From positions 124,001-188,000 of the forward strand of contig NZ_FNRA01000006.1 in the NCBI RefSeq assembly GCF_900107535.1: DNA of 64,000 nt. The letters are read 5' to 3'. The notes beneath the pieces are model-generated. The model searched no databases, was not told where the DNA came from, and saw only the letters and a program-made list of their open reading frames with translations. The stretch comes from Pedobacter hartonius. Its GTDB lineage: Bacteria > Bacteroidota > Bacteroidia > Sphingobacteriales > Sphingobacteriaceae. This document shows positions 24,346 to 32,462 of the stretch, one piece after another. A program made the position numbers and the translations under genes. Every line of letters starts with the position of its first letter. The stretch's first letter is position 1.

Positions 24346-26136
24346 ATGGAAACTACAGATAAAACGATAGTAAAGGGGGGCGAGTTCCTGATCAGGGAAA
24401 CCGCTTTTCAGGATGTATTTATCCCTGAAGAATTTGATGAGGAACAGCGGATGATCGCTCAGACCTGCCGTGATTTCCTGGCATCGGAGGTGTATCCTAA
24501 CCTGGACCGGATTGACCGGCAGGAGGAGGGTTTGATGCCATCGCTGATGACTAAAGCAGGAGAACTCGGTATCCTTGGGGTTTCAATTCCCGAAGAATAC
24601 GGAGGCTTTGGAAAGAATTTCAATACCTCGATGCTTGTTGCAGATGTGATCGGTGCAGGGCATTCTTTCGCTGTAGCTTTATCTGCACATACGGGCATCG
24701 GTACTTTACCTATTCTCTACTATGGAAACGACGCACAGAAGGAAAAGTATATTCCTAAACTGGGAACAGGTGAATGGAAAGCAGCCTATTGTTTGACGGA
24801 ACCTAATTCAGGTTCCGATGCAAATTCGGCCAGAACGAAAGCCAAATTAACTGAAGACGGTAAACATTACCTGATCAACGGACAGAAGATGTGGATCACA
24901 AACGGAGGTTTTGCTGACGTATTTATTGTGTTTGCCAAGATCGATGAGGATAAAAACCTGACTGCATTTATTGTGGAACGCGAATTTGGGGGCATCACCA
25001 TGAACCCTGAAGAGCATAAAATGGGCATCAAGGGTTCATCAACCCGCCAGGTGTTCTTCAATGATTGTCCTGTACCTGTTGAAAATATGCTTTCTGAACG
25101 CCAGAATGGTTTTAAGATCGCAGTTAATATCTTAAATATCGGCAGGATCAAACTCGCAGCGGCAGCGATCGGTGCTTCCAGACAGGTAATCAATACTGCT
25201 GTAAATTATTCCAATGAGCGCATCCAGTTTGAAAGACAGATTTCAAAATATGGTGCTATCCGGTTTAAGCTTGCTGAAATGGCCACTAAAGTATATGCGG
25301 TTGAATCTGCCAATTACCGGGCCGGGCAGAATATTGATGATGCCTATGAAGCACTCGTTGCCGGGGGGATGGAGCAAAATAAGGCCAAGCTGAAATCTAC
25401 AGAACAGTTTGCTGTAGAATGTGCCATTCTAAAGGTATGGGGATCGGAAGTGCTGGATTATGTGGTGGATGAAGGCGTGCAGATCTATGGCGGGATGGGC
25501 TTTTCGGCCGATGCACCAATGGACAGGGCATACCGCGATGCGCGGATCAACAGGATATTTGAGGGAACGAATGAAATCAACAGGCTGCTCACTGTGGATA
25601 TGATGCTGAAAAGGGCAATGAAAGGCGAACTGGACCTGATGACACCGGCTACGGCCGTAGCTGCAGAGCTGATGTCTATCCCTGATTTCGGGGAAGAAGA
25701 TGATACCTTGTTTGCTGCGGAGAAGAAAATCATCAGCAATCTTAAAAAAGCTACCCTGATGGTTGCCGGAGCTGCTGTGCAGAAGCTGATGTTAAGCCTG
25801 TCCAAGGAACAGGAAGTACTGATGAACATAGCCGATATGGCGAGTTATGTATATGTGGCAGAATCAGTACTGTTAAGAACAGAAAAACTGGTGAGTCTGA
25901 GAGGGTTTGAAGCCTGTGAAGGACAGCTGAATATGATGAAGATCTATTTTGTTGAAGCCGTAGACGCGTTACAAAAAGCCGGTAAGGAAGCTTTATGGGC
26001 TTTTGCAGAAGGAGATGAGCAGCGGATGATGCTGGTAGGATTAAAAAGGTTCACAAAAATGGACGCATTCAATGTAAAGGATGCGCGCCAGAAAGTTGCA
26101 CAACAGCTGATCGCGGCAAATAAATATTGTTTCTAG
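24346..26136 (+). CDS. fadE: Acyl-CoA dehydrogenase (FadE-like, ~600 aa type)
   Basis: A 596-residue flavoenzyme longer than the usual 380-residue type, with an extra C-terminal helical domain as in Bacillus FadE. FAD and substrate motifs are [19 protein letters not shown] and [19 protein letters not shown]. The C-terminal motif is [20 protein letters not shown], followed by [16 protein letters not shown], where the Glu of FEGT is the expected catalytic base. It introduces the trans-2 double bond in the first beta-oxidation step and would pass electrons to electron-transfer flavoprotein, whose genes are not in this window. It ends the marR-fadN-fadA-fadE operon and is followed by a terminator. 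Confidence 0.94.
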   Translation: METTDKTIVKGGEFLIRETAFQDVFIPEEFDEEQRMIAQTCRDFLASEVYPNLDRIDRQEEGLMPSLMTKAGELGILGVSIPEEYGGFGKNFNTSMLVADVIGAGHSFAVALSAHTGIGTLPILYYGNDAQKEKYIPKLGTGEWKAAYCLTEPNSGSDANSARTKAKLTEDGKHYLINGQKMWITNGGFADVFIVFAKIDEDKNLTAFIVEREFGGITMNPEEHKMGIKGSSTRQVFFNDCPVPVENMLSERQNGFKIAVNILNIGRIKLAAAAIGASRQVINTAVNYSNERIQFERQISKYGAIRFKLAEMATKVYAVESANYRAGQNIDDAYEALVAGGMEQNKAKLKSTEQFAVECAILKVWGSEVLDYVVDEGVQIYGGMGFSADAPMDRAYRDARINRIFEGTNEINRLLTVDMMLKRAMKGELDLMTPATAVAAELMSIPDFGEEDDTLFAAEKKIISNLKKATLMVAGAAVQKLMLSLSKEQEVLMNIADMASYVYVAESVLLRTEKLVSLRGFEACEGQLNMMKIYFVEAVDALQKAGKEALWAFAEGDEQRMMLVGLKRFTKMDAFNVKDARQKVAQQLIAANKYCF

Positions 26137-26156
26137 TTTCACAATTTCTTTGATGG

Positions 26157-26187
26157 AAACGCCCTCATTTACCGGGGGGCGTTTTTT
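26157..26187 (+). terminator. Rho-independent terminator of the fad operon
   Basis: Stem AAACGCCC/GGGCGTTT (26157-26164 with 26177-26184) followed by a T tract, 20 bp after the fadE stop. Confidence 0.85.
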
Positions 26188-26210
26188 GTATTTGTTAAAA
26201 TTGGTTAAAT

Positions 26211-26242
26211 ATTGTGCCGTCCCTAATAAAAGACTATTTTTG
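26211..26242 (+). promoter_or_regulatory. Promoter of the FKBP lipoprotein pair (ATTG-N20-TATTTTTG)
   Basis: TTG at 26212-26214 and TATTTTTG at 26235-26242 are separated by 20 bp. The -7 element ends only 6 bp before the ATG at 26249, so the transcript may start at or within a few bases of the start codon. Confidence 0.6.
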
Positions 26243-26248
26243 TGCAAT

Positions 26249-26788
26249 ATGTTAAAAAGTAAAATTCTATTGCTGCTTGTTTTAGCTGCTTGTTTCTTCG
26301 CCGCCTGTAAAACGGATCCGGCGTATGACAGAGTTGCGCAACTGGCTATAGATGACGACATTATCAGAAAACAGCTGACAGCTAATGGTACGCTTAGCGG
26401 CTTTACCAAAACTGGTGACGGATTATATTATTTTATTTCGAAGGCCGGGGAGGGCCGCGCGCCGGTAGATACAGATATGGTAGGCATCCATTTTGTTGGA
26501 AGACTGTTCTTAAACCAGCAAGTCATATTTGATTCTACTTTTAGCAATACAGATACAACCAAGTTTCTTTTGTCAGATGGGATCGAAGGCTGGGAGAAAG
26601 GAATACCCCTGATTAAACCGGGCGGCCGGATCAGGCTGATCGTTCCATCTACCCTGGCTTATCAGAACCAGGAAATCCGGCAGACAGGGCTGACAGATAC
26701 TACACTCGCAAAAAACTCAATTTTAGATTTTGACATTCAGTTACTAAAGATAATACCACCGGTTACAACAACAGTTACAACAAATTAA
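26249..26788 (+). CDS. FKBP-type peptidyl-prolyl isomerase lipoprotein
   Basis: A 179-residue lipoprotein starting MLKSKILLLLVLAACFFAAC, with the lipobox FAAC giving a lipidated Cys near residue 20. Residues about 65-170 form one FKBP domain (DTDMVGIHFVGRLFLNQQVI; GWEKGIPLIKPGGRIRLIVP; TLAYQNQE). FKBP proteins catalyse cis-trans isomerisation of prolyl bonds and assist folding of envelope proteins. An upstream in-frame ATG at 26150 lies inside the preceding terminator and would bury the signal peptide, so 26249 is chosen. It forms an operon with the next FKBP gene, 3 bp downstream. Confidence 0.9.
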   Translation: MLKSKILLLLVLAACFFAACKTDPAYDRVAQLAIDDDIIRKQLTANGTLSGFTKTGDGLYYFISKAGEGRAPVDTDMVGIHFVGRLFLNQQVIFDSTFSNTDTTKFLLSDGIEGWEKGIPLIKPGGRIRLIVPSTLAYQNQEIRQTGLTDTTLAKNSILDFDIQLLKIIPPVTTTVTTN

Positions 26789-26791
26789 ATA

Positions 26792-27703
26792 ATGCTTAAA
26801 AAGTTATCAGGATATATCCTAGCCTTCGCCGGCCTAACCCTCATTTTTACATCGTGTAAGAAAGACTATGAATCCATACAAAGTGTAGATTCGAAAAAGA
26901 TCACAGACTACATCGCAGCCAATAACCTTACCGGAATGGTGGAAGATTCTGCGAAAACAGGATATTACTATCAGATCGTGACTCAAGGTACCGGAGAGTT
27001 TCTGAAAAACACGGACTCTATTTTATATGACGGTTTGGCAAAGGGAATGGAAAATGGCGTGACTTACCTGTCTACACCTTCCTATGCTAACTTAGGGACC
27101 TTTGTTGGTTATACAGGTTCACTGGCTTACCAGTCTGTAGGATACAGTATTCCTGCAATACATGATGTCATGCTGAAAATGAGACGTGGCGCCACTGCCA
27201 GGATCCTGCTGCCTTCCTATCTTGCCTTTGGCAAAAACGGAGCCGGTGATGTTCCTTCCAATGAGAATATTGATTTAACGATCACTACTTATCCGGATAT
27301 TTCACAAACAGCACTTGATGACAGACTGATACAGGCATTTATCACGAGCAAAGGCTTAAGCATGATTAAAGATCCTTCTGGTGTGTGGTACAGCGTATCT
27401 GCAGCAGGAAGCGCTACTGATCCGGTTACGGTGAACTCTACTATAACCGTGAATTATACAGGGCGATATACAGATGGAACTGTTTTTGATTCAAGTACAG
27501 ATGCTACGGCTGTGTTTAATTTGAGCCCTGGTTCAGGAATCATAGAAGGATGGACTAAAACCCTTCCCGGCAAACTGGGAAAAGGTGGTAAAATACGGAT
27601 GCTGATTCCTTCACGTCTGGGTTATGGAACCTCAGGTACAGGCACACTGCCCGGGAATGCTATTTTAGATTTTGATGTAGAGGTTACCTCTGTAACCCCA
27701 TAA
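26792..27703 (+). CDS. FKBP-type peptidyl-prolyl isomerase lipoprotein with two FKBP-like domains
   Basis: A 303-residue lipoprotein with signal sequence and lipobox (LTLIFTSC, Cys near residue 21). Residues about 55-165 form a first, more divergent FKBP-like domain (ILYDGLAKGMENGVTYLST; MLKMRRGATARILLPSYLAF). Residues about 190-303 form a clear FKBP domain (TITVNYTGRYTDGTVFDSST; GWTKTLPGKLGKGGKIRMLI; GYGTSGTGTLPGNAILDFD). It likely acts as a foldase or chaperone facing the periplasm. It is co-transcribed with the preceding gene and ends 2 bp before the convergent photolyase gene, with no terminator between them. Confidence 0.9.
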   Translation: MLKKLSGYILAFAGLTLIFTSCKKDYESIQSVDSKKITDYIAANNLTGMVEDSAKTGYYYQIVTQGTGEFLKNTDSILYDGLAKGMENGVTYLSTPSYANLGTFVGYTGSLAYQSVGYSIPAIHDVMLKMRRGATARILLPSYLAFGKNGAGDVPSNENIDLTITTYPDISQTALDDRLIQAFITSKGLSMIKDPSGVWYSVSAAGSATDPVTVNSTITVNYTGRYTDGTVFDSSTDATAVFNLSPGSGIIEGWTKTLPGKLGKGGKIRMLIPSRLGYGTSGTGTLPGNAILDFDVEVTSVTP

Positions 27704-27705
27704 CA

Positions 27706-29010
27706 TCACTGCGCCAGTGCTTCTTTAAAAACTTTGAGAATTCTTTCTCTTGCAAAAGCATGTTCAACTATAGGTTGGACATGCTTTTCTTCTTTGTACT
27801 CCGGGGCCCATTTGTAGATATATTTGTTTTGCGGATCAAATTTCTTTGCCTGCAGTTCCGGGTTGAACACCCTGAAATAAGGAGCAGCATCGTTACCACA
27901 GCCGCAGGCCCACTGCCATCCGCCTACGTTACTGGCCATTTCATAATCCAGTAGTTTCTCCGCAAAGTAAGCTTCGCCCCACCGCCAGTCGATCAGCAGG
28001 TGCTTTGTTAAAAAGCTGCCCACGATCATCCTTACCCGGTTGTGCATATACCCGGTCTGGTTTAACTGGTTCATACCGGCATCCACGATAGGATAACCTG
28101 TTTTACCGTTCTTCCAGGCTTTGAAATCCTTCTCGCTGTTAATCCATTTGATATTGTCGTATGCCGCTTTAAAGGATTGCGTTGCCGTGTGTGGAAAATG
28201 CCATAAGATCATCATATAGAAGTCTCTCCAGGCCAGTTCTGAAAGCCATTTATTTGCTTTTGCATCCTGTGCTGCGGATGCGGCTTCCCTGATGCTGATG
28301 GTGCCGAATCTTAAATGCAGGCCAATGCGGGTAGTGGCATCGTCAAAAGGGAAGTCCCTGCGTTCTTCATAAGAGGCCAGTTTCTTTTCGAAGTTTTTAG
28401 ATGGAAACTCCTGCCGGCCCTCTTCGAAGCCTAATTCCGATAGCGAAGGAAATGCAAGCGGTTTGGTTTGAAACAGGTGTTCCATGTATTTTTCTACCGG
28501 ATAGGCCTTCAGATAAAAATTATTTAGCTTCAGCATCCATTGCCTGAAATAAGGAGTGAAAACCGTATAGGGTTTACCATCAGCTTTGGTGACTTCATCT
28601 TTTTCAAAGATCACCTGGTCTTTAAATGTCTGCAGGGCGATCGACTCGGAGCGGAGAAACTCCCCTAATGAATCATCACGCTCTGCGGCATAGGGTTCAT
28701 AATCGTGATTGGTATATACACCTTTGACAGTGTAACTGCCGGTTACTTCCTGCCATGCCTGTTCAGGAGTGCCATGCTTGATGAGCAGCGAAGATCCATT
28801 TTGCTGCAGTTCCTTTTCGATGCGCTGAAGCTGCTGGTAAATGAATGTTACCCTGGCATCTTTTTTATCATTCAGGTCATCCAGGATGTTGCTGTCAAAT
28901 ATGAACAGCAGCAGCACCGGAAAATCCCCTTTTAGTGCATGGTATAGGGCAGCATTGTCATTTAACCTCAAATCCCTTCTTAGCCAGCAGATGTTAACTT
29001 CCTGTTTCAT
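27706..29010 (-). CDS. phrB: Deoxyribodipyrimidine photolyase (class I CPD type)
   Basis: A 434-residue cryptochrome/photolyase family protein. The N-terminal antenna domain starts NICWLRRDLRLNDNAALYHA. The FAD-binding helical domain includes ELAWRDFYMMILWHFP, TGYPIVDAGMNQLNQTGYMH and RVRMIVGSFLTKHLLIDWR. The C-terminal signature is NVGGWQWACGCGNDAAPYF followed by RVFNPELQAKKFDPQ, close to E. coli PhrB. It repairs cyclobutane pyrimidine dimers using blue light and reduced FAD. It is on the same strand as, and 99 bp downstream of, a TIGR01777 oxidoreductase, and lies near a DASH cryptochrome and a CarH-like photoreceptor. Confidence 0.93.
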   Translation of the reverse strand: MKQEVNICWLRRDLRLNDNAALYHALKGDFPVLLLFIFDSNILDDLNDKKDARVTFIYQQLQRIEKELQQNGSSLLIKHGTPEQAWQEVTGSYTVKGVYTNHDYEPYAAERDDSLGEFLRSESIALQTFKDQVIFEKDEVTKADGKPYTVFTPYFRQWMLKLNNFYLKAYPVEKYMEHLFQTKPLAFPSLSELGFEEGRQEFPSKNFEKKLASYEERRDFPFDDATTRIGLHLRFGTISIREAASAAQDAKANKWLSELAWRDFYMMILWHFPHTATQSFKAAYDNIKWINSEKDFKAWKNGKTGYPIVDAGMNQLNQTGYMHNRVRMIVGSFLTKHLLIDWRWGEAYFAEKLLDYEMASNVGGWQWACGCGNDAAPYFRVFNPELQAKKFDPQNKYIYKWAPEYKEEKHVQPIVEHAFARERILKVFKEALAQ

Positions 29011-29058
29011 CTATTTATTTTATTGTTTTTTATAGTTGTCAGATAGAGCCTTTGACGA

Positions 29059-29098
29059 TTAAATAATTATTGACCTGTGTGCTTAATAATTATTTTAA
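29059..29098. repeat. A+T-rich inverted repeat upstream of the photolyase gene
   Basis: AAATAATTATT at 29061-29071 is the exact inverted copy of AATAATTATTT at 29085-29095, with a 13-bp spacer. It sits between the stop of the TIGR01777 gene and the photolyase start and could be an operator or a weak hairpin. Confidence 0.5.
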
Positions 29099-29109
29099 TC
29101 CTATCGGGT

Positions 29110-30018
29110 TCATGAACCGTAAATATCAGTTAAAGCATCATCAAGATGGGTATATTTAAAGATAAAACCTGCATCCAGTATCTTTTGTGCGGAGGTATTA
29201 GTGCTGTTGAGCACTACTGCACTCATTTCGCCCAATATCAGCTTCATGACTGCTTCCGGTACGCTGAAAGGCCATACCGGACGGTGCAATGCACCGGCAA
29301 CTGCCTTTGTTAATGTTTTATTGGTGACAGGAAAAGGGGCGCAGGCGTTGTATACACCTTCTGCCGGCTGATTCTTAACAAAATGCATGTAAATCTCGTT
29401 CATGTCTTCATAGTGGATCCAGGGTACCCATTGATTGCCAGTCCCAAGCGGGGCTCCAACAAATAACTGGATAGGTTTGGCCATTTGCGGCAAGGCGCCG
29501 CCATCCTTGCTCAGCACTACGCCCGTACGTATTTTAACCACGCTGAGGCCCAGTTTTTTACCCTCGTCTGCAGCATGTTCCCATGCAACGCAGCATTCAG
29601 ACATGAAATCATTTCCGGCAGGGCTGTTTTCGGTGAGGATTTCATCGCCGCGGTTCCCATAGTAACCTACTGCAGCGGCAGACATAAACACCCTGACTTG
29701 ATTTTTGTATGCTGACAGGGTCTTAAATAAAAGTTCGGCAGATATGACCCTGCTATCAATAATTTCCTTCTTTCGCTTCTCAGTCCATTTTTCACCGGCT
29801 ATATTTTCTCCGGCAAGATGGATGATCGTATCCACACCTTCCATGCAGCCTGGATCTATCTGTCCCTTTTCCACATCCCACAGAAATACAGTTACCTGAC
29901 TGATAGTCTGAGGTTTCCTGCTCAGGATAGAGACCCTGTGCCCTGCATTTAGCAGCGATTGTATCAGGTATTTGCCGAGCATGCCGGTAGCTCCTGTGAG
30001 TAAAATGTGCTGGTTCAT
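29110..30018 (-). CDS. TIGR01777 family oxidoreductase (SDR epimerase-like)
   Basis: A 302-residue extended short-chain dehydrogenase. The NAD(P)-binding loop is ILLTGATGMLGKYLIQSLL (GxxGxxG, residues 5-23). The family segment TIIHLAGENIAGEKWTEKRK follows, then SAAAVGYYGNRGDEILTE with the YYG catalytic-type Tyr, and a C-terminal DUF1731-like tail (RPVWPFSVPEAVMKLILGEM). The family includes E. coli YfcH and its substrate is not established. In Bacteroidota such genes are often found with photolyases; here it is flanked by a CPD photolyase downstream and a divergent DASH cryptochrome upstream, suggesting co-regulation by light (inference). Confidence 0.9.
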   Translation of the reverse strand: MNQHILLTGATGMLGKYLIQSLLNAGHRVSILSRKPQTISQVTVFLWDVEKGQIDPGCMEGVDTIIHLAGENIAGEKWTEKRKKEIIDSRVISAELLFKTLSAYKNQVRVFMSAAAVGYYGNRGDEILTENSPAGNDFMSECCVAWEHAADEGKKLGLSVVKIRTGVVLSKDGGALPQMAKPIQLFVGAPLGTGNQWVPWIHYEDMNEIYMHFVKNQPAEGVYNACAPFPVTNKTLTKAVAGALHRPVWPFSVPEAVMKLILGEMSAVVLNSTNTSAQKILDAGFIFKYTHLDDALTDIYGS

Positions 30019-30134
30019 CTGTTTATATACCTTAAATGTGTCATTTTGGTTTTAAATCAGTAATTTTTAACCGAACATTTGTTTTGCTTATGTAAATATT
30101 ACTTCTCGTATTAGATGTTAGCCTAAAAATGCTA

Positions 30135-30142
30135 TATTTTTG
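30135..30142 (+). promoter_or_regulatory. Candidate -7 element of the DASH cryptochrome gene (TATTTTTG)
   Basis: TATTTTTG matches TAnnTTTG and lies 31 bp before the ATG at 30174, in the 155-bp gap between divergent light-related genes. TTAG occupies the -33 position, a weak match. Confidence 0.4.
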
Positions 30143-30173
30143 ATCTTTATAACTGAAATTTAGTAATAATCAA

Positions 30174-31427
30174 ATGAAATCTAAGAAAATACTCGTTTGG
30201 TTTAGAAATGATCTGCGTTTACACGACAATGAAATGTTGGTGGAAGCGATCGCCAAGTCAGACAGTATTCTGCCGGTATATTTCTTTGACCCGGGTCATT
30301 TTGAGTACGATGCCGAGGGAAAGATTAAGGAAGGAAACAGCGGTGTCCAATTTTTGATAGAAAGTGTTTATGCTCTCCGTGAATCGCTGAAAAAAGTAGG
30401 CGGTAATCTCCTGGTGGTGAATGGCAGACCGGAAGATTATATGCCCGGACTGGTTGAGCAATATGAAATCTCAGAAGTTTATCACCACAGGGAAGTAGCC
30501 ACAAAAGAAACAACCGTTTCTTCAAACGTTGAAGACCTGTTATGGAAATTAAAGGTTAACCTGAAGCATTTTATAGGACACACGCTTTACAATAAAGAAG
30601 ATCTTCCTTTTCCTATTAAGGATATCCCTGATATTTTTGCGCAGTTTAAAAAGAAAACAGAGCGCGACGCTATCGTAAAAGCCTGTTTTCTCTCTCCAAA
30701 GGAGATCAGCCTGGTAGAAGTTGAGGACTGGGGCGAACTGGCGGAATATCAATCAGTTTCAACAGGGCCTTCAGGCGGGGAAGAAGAAGGGATCAAACAT
30801 TTAAACGGATTATTTAAAGAAGGAGCAGAAATATACGCGAAGACAAATAACAGGGCAGGTGCAGATAAATTTGTCTACTCTTCAAAACTATCTCCATGGC
30901 TGGCCTTAGGTTGCCTGTCGCCACGGAAAGTTTACTGGGCCGTAAAGGATGCGGAACGGAGGTTTGGTACCAACACCAATTTTAATCACCTGATCCTGGG
31001 GTTATTATGGAGGGACTATTTCAGGTTCATGTTCAAAAAACATACGATCCACTTTTTTACTGATATTGTCACTGATGTGGAAACCTCTTCCGGTGCTGAA
31101 CAGGATGAGATTCATTTACAGCAATGGAAAGATGGAAATACAGGGCACCTGCTGGTAGACAAGTACATGACTGAATTAAATCTTTCAGGTTTTATTTCCC
31201 ATGCAGGCAGGTTAGTGGTGGCTACTTTTCTGATCTACGTACTGAAACTGAACTGGCTGGACGGGGCAGGTTATTTTGAACAAAAATTAATAGATTATTC
31301 TCCTGCAAGCAATTGGGGCAACTGGGCAAATGTAGCAATGGGCGGTAAAGATCCCCGTTCCAAAAACAGCTTTGACCTGGATAAACAAATTAAAATGCTG
31401 GACCTGGAGATTTACGCTCCTTCATAG
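30174..31427 (+). CDS. DASH family cryptochrome
   Basis: A 417-residue photolyase-family flavoprotein. The antenna domain starts KILVWFRNDLRLHDNEMLVE. The FAD domain carries KLSPWLALGCLSPRKVYWAV, LLWRDYFRFMFKKH, WKDGNTGHLLVDKYMTELN and SPASNWGNWANVAMGGKDPR, close to the DASH signature in which NDPR and KQ follow the Trp-rich loop. DASH proteins bind FAD and a pterin, repair dimers in single-stranded DNA and may signal. The protein stops soon after the KQIKMLDLEIY segment and so lacks the longer C-terminal tail of some family members. It is followed on the same strand by a CarH-like regulator. Confidence 0.9.
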   Translation: MKSKKILVWFRNDLRLHDNEMLVEAIAKSDSILPVYFFDPGHFEYDAEGKIKEGNSGVQFLIESVYALRESLKKVGGNLLVVNGRPEDYMPGLVEQYEISEVYHHREVATKETTVSSNVEDLLWKLKVNLKHFIGHTLYNKEDLPFPIKDIPDIFAQFKKKTERDAIVKACFLSPKEISLVEVEDWGELAEYQSVSTGPSGGEEEGIKHLNGLFKEGAEIYAKTNNRAGADKFVYSSKLSPWLALGCLSPRKVYWAVKDAERRFGTNTNFNHLILGLLWRDYFRFMFKKHTIHFFTDIVTDVETSSGAEQDEIHLQQWKDGNTGHLLVDKYMTELNLSGFISHAGRLVVATFLIYVLKLNWLDGAGYFEQKLIDYSPASNWGNWANVAMGGKDPRSKNSFDLDKQIKMLDLEIYAPS

Positions 31428-31529
31428 CTGTCTCTAACAGTTTAAGACGGATTGAAAGATATTTTTTTGTTATGTTAGACAAAAAAATACAGGGAGAACA
31501 ATTTTGTTTAATATTTGTTAACGACTTAC

Positions 31530-32408
31530 GTGAAAAAATTTTCAATCAGTGATATAGAGGGCCTTATCAGTATTAAAGCGCATACTATCAGAGCGTGGGA
31601 GGCCAGGTATAATCTGGTGCCACCGAAAAGGACGCCCACCAATATCAGATTCTACGATGAAGACGACCTGAAACTTTTGCTGAATATTGTTACACTGAAT
31701 GAAAAAGGTTACAAGATCAGCCGGATAGCAAAAATGTCTAAAGAGCAGATCGCCGACCTGGTTATGCAGTTCCAGTCGGACTGGAATAATGATACTGTTC
31801 AGGTGCTGCGTCTTTCAGATGCGACGCTTCATTATGATGAAACCGCTTTTGCCGAAATTCTTTCGGGCTGCATCGAAGAACTCGGACTGACTAAAACGAT
31901 GGACCTGGTGCTTTTTCCTTTTATGAAAAAAGTAGGGATGCTTTGGCAAACCGGGGCTATAGATCCTTCACAGGAACATTTTGCTTCCAATCTGATCAGG
32001 GACAGGATCATCGTCGAAATTGACAAACTTGAAAAACCCGTCCGGGAAAACCCCAAAAGATTTTTATTATTCCTTCCGGAAGCGGAAATGCACGAAACTG
32101 GATTGCTTTTTGCTCGTTACCTGTTGAAAAGCTGTGGAATGGATACGCTTTACCTGGGACAGGAAATTCCCTATACTGACGTTAAAAAGGTAATCGTTAC
32201 TTACAAACCAGACTATGCTTTTATAGTATTAACTTCATTGAATCTGGGAAAGGATGTCAACAAAATAATCGGTAAAGTGATGGAACATCTGGATGTTCCG
32301 CTACTGGTAGCCGGGAGTTTGATCTCGGAATTCGATATTCTTGTTCATAATCAGCTCACACCATTGAAAAACGTTTGTGACATCACCGATTTTCTTGAAG
32401 AATTATAA
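31530..32408 (+). CDS. MerR-type regulator with B12-binding domain (CarH/LitR-like photoreceptor)
   Basis: About 292 residues from GTG at 31530; an alternative TTG at 31515 adds five residues. The N-terminal MerR helix-turn-helix is FSISDIEGLISIKAHTIRAW followed by EARYNLVPPKR. A helical cap holds the signature LWQTGAIDPSQEH, i.e. W (about residue 139), nine residues, then Glu-His (149-150): the Wx9EH motif that shields adenosylcobalamin in CarH. The cobalamin domain has EMHETG (His about 188), fitting the E/DxHxxG axial-ligand motif. CarH proteins repress light-inducible genes in the dark and dissociate on photolysis of the cofactor. Lying next to DASH, photolyase and TIGR01777 genes, it is their likely regulator (inference). 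Confidence 0.88.
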   Translation: MKKFSISDIEGLISIKAHTIRAWEARYNLVPPKRTPTNIRFYDEDDLKLLLNIVTLNEKGYKISRIAKMSKEQIADLVMQFQSDWNNDTVQVLRLSDATLHYDETAFAEILSGCIEELGLTKTMDLVLFPFMKKVGMLWQTGAIDPSQEHFASNLIRDRIIVEIDKLEKPVRENPKRFLLFLPEAEMHETGLLFARYLLKSCGMDTLYLGQEIPYTDVKKVIVTYKPDYAFIVLTSLNLGKDVNKIIGKVMEHLDVPLLVAGSLISEFDILVHNQLTPLKNVCDITDFLEEL

Positions 32409-32429
32409 CCGTTTTACGAGGTAAAATCC

Positions 32430-32437
32430 TAATTTTG
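32430..32437 (+). promoter_or_regulatory. Candidate -7 element of sucA (TAATTTTG)
   Basis: TAATTTTG matches TAnnTTTG, 25 bp before the sucA ATG at 32463. No TTG is found at the -33 position. Confidence 0.4.
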
Positions 32438-32462
32438 CCGTACTTATATCAATTCATAAACA

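Noticed and set aside
26150-26248. Longer N-terminus for the first FKBP lipoprotein
   Set aside because: The extension lies in the preceding terminator and would place 33 residues before a clear lipoprotein signal peptide.
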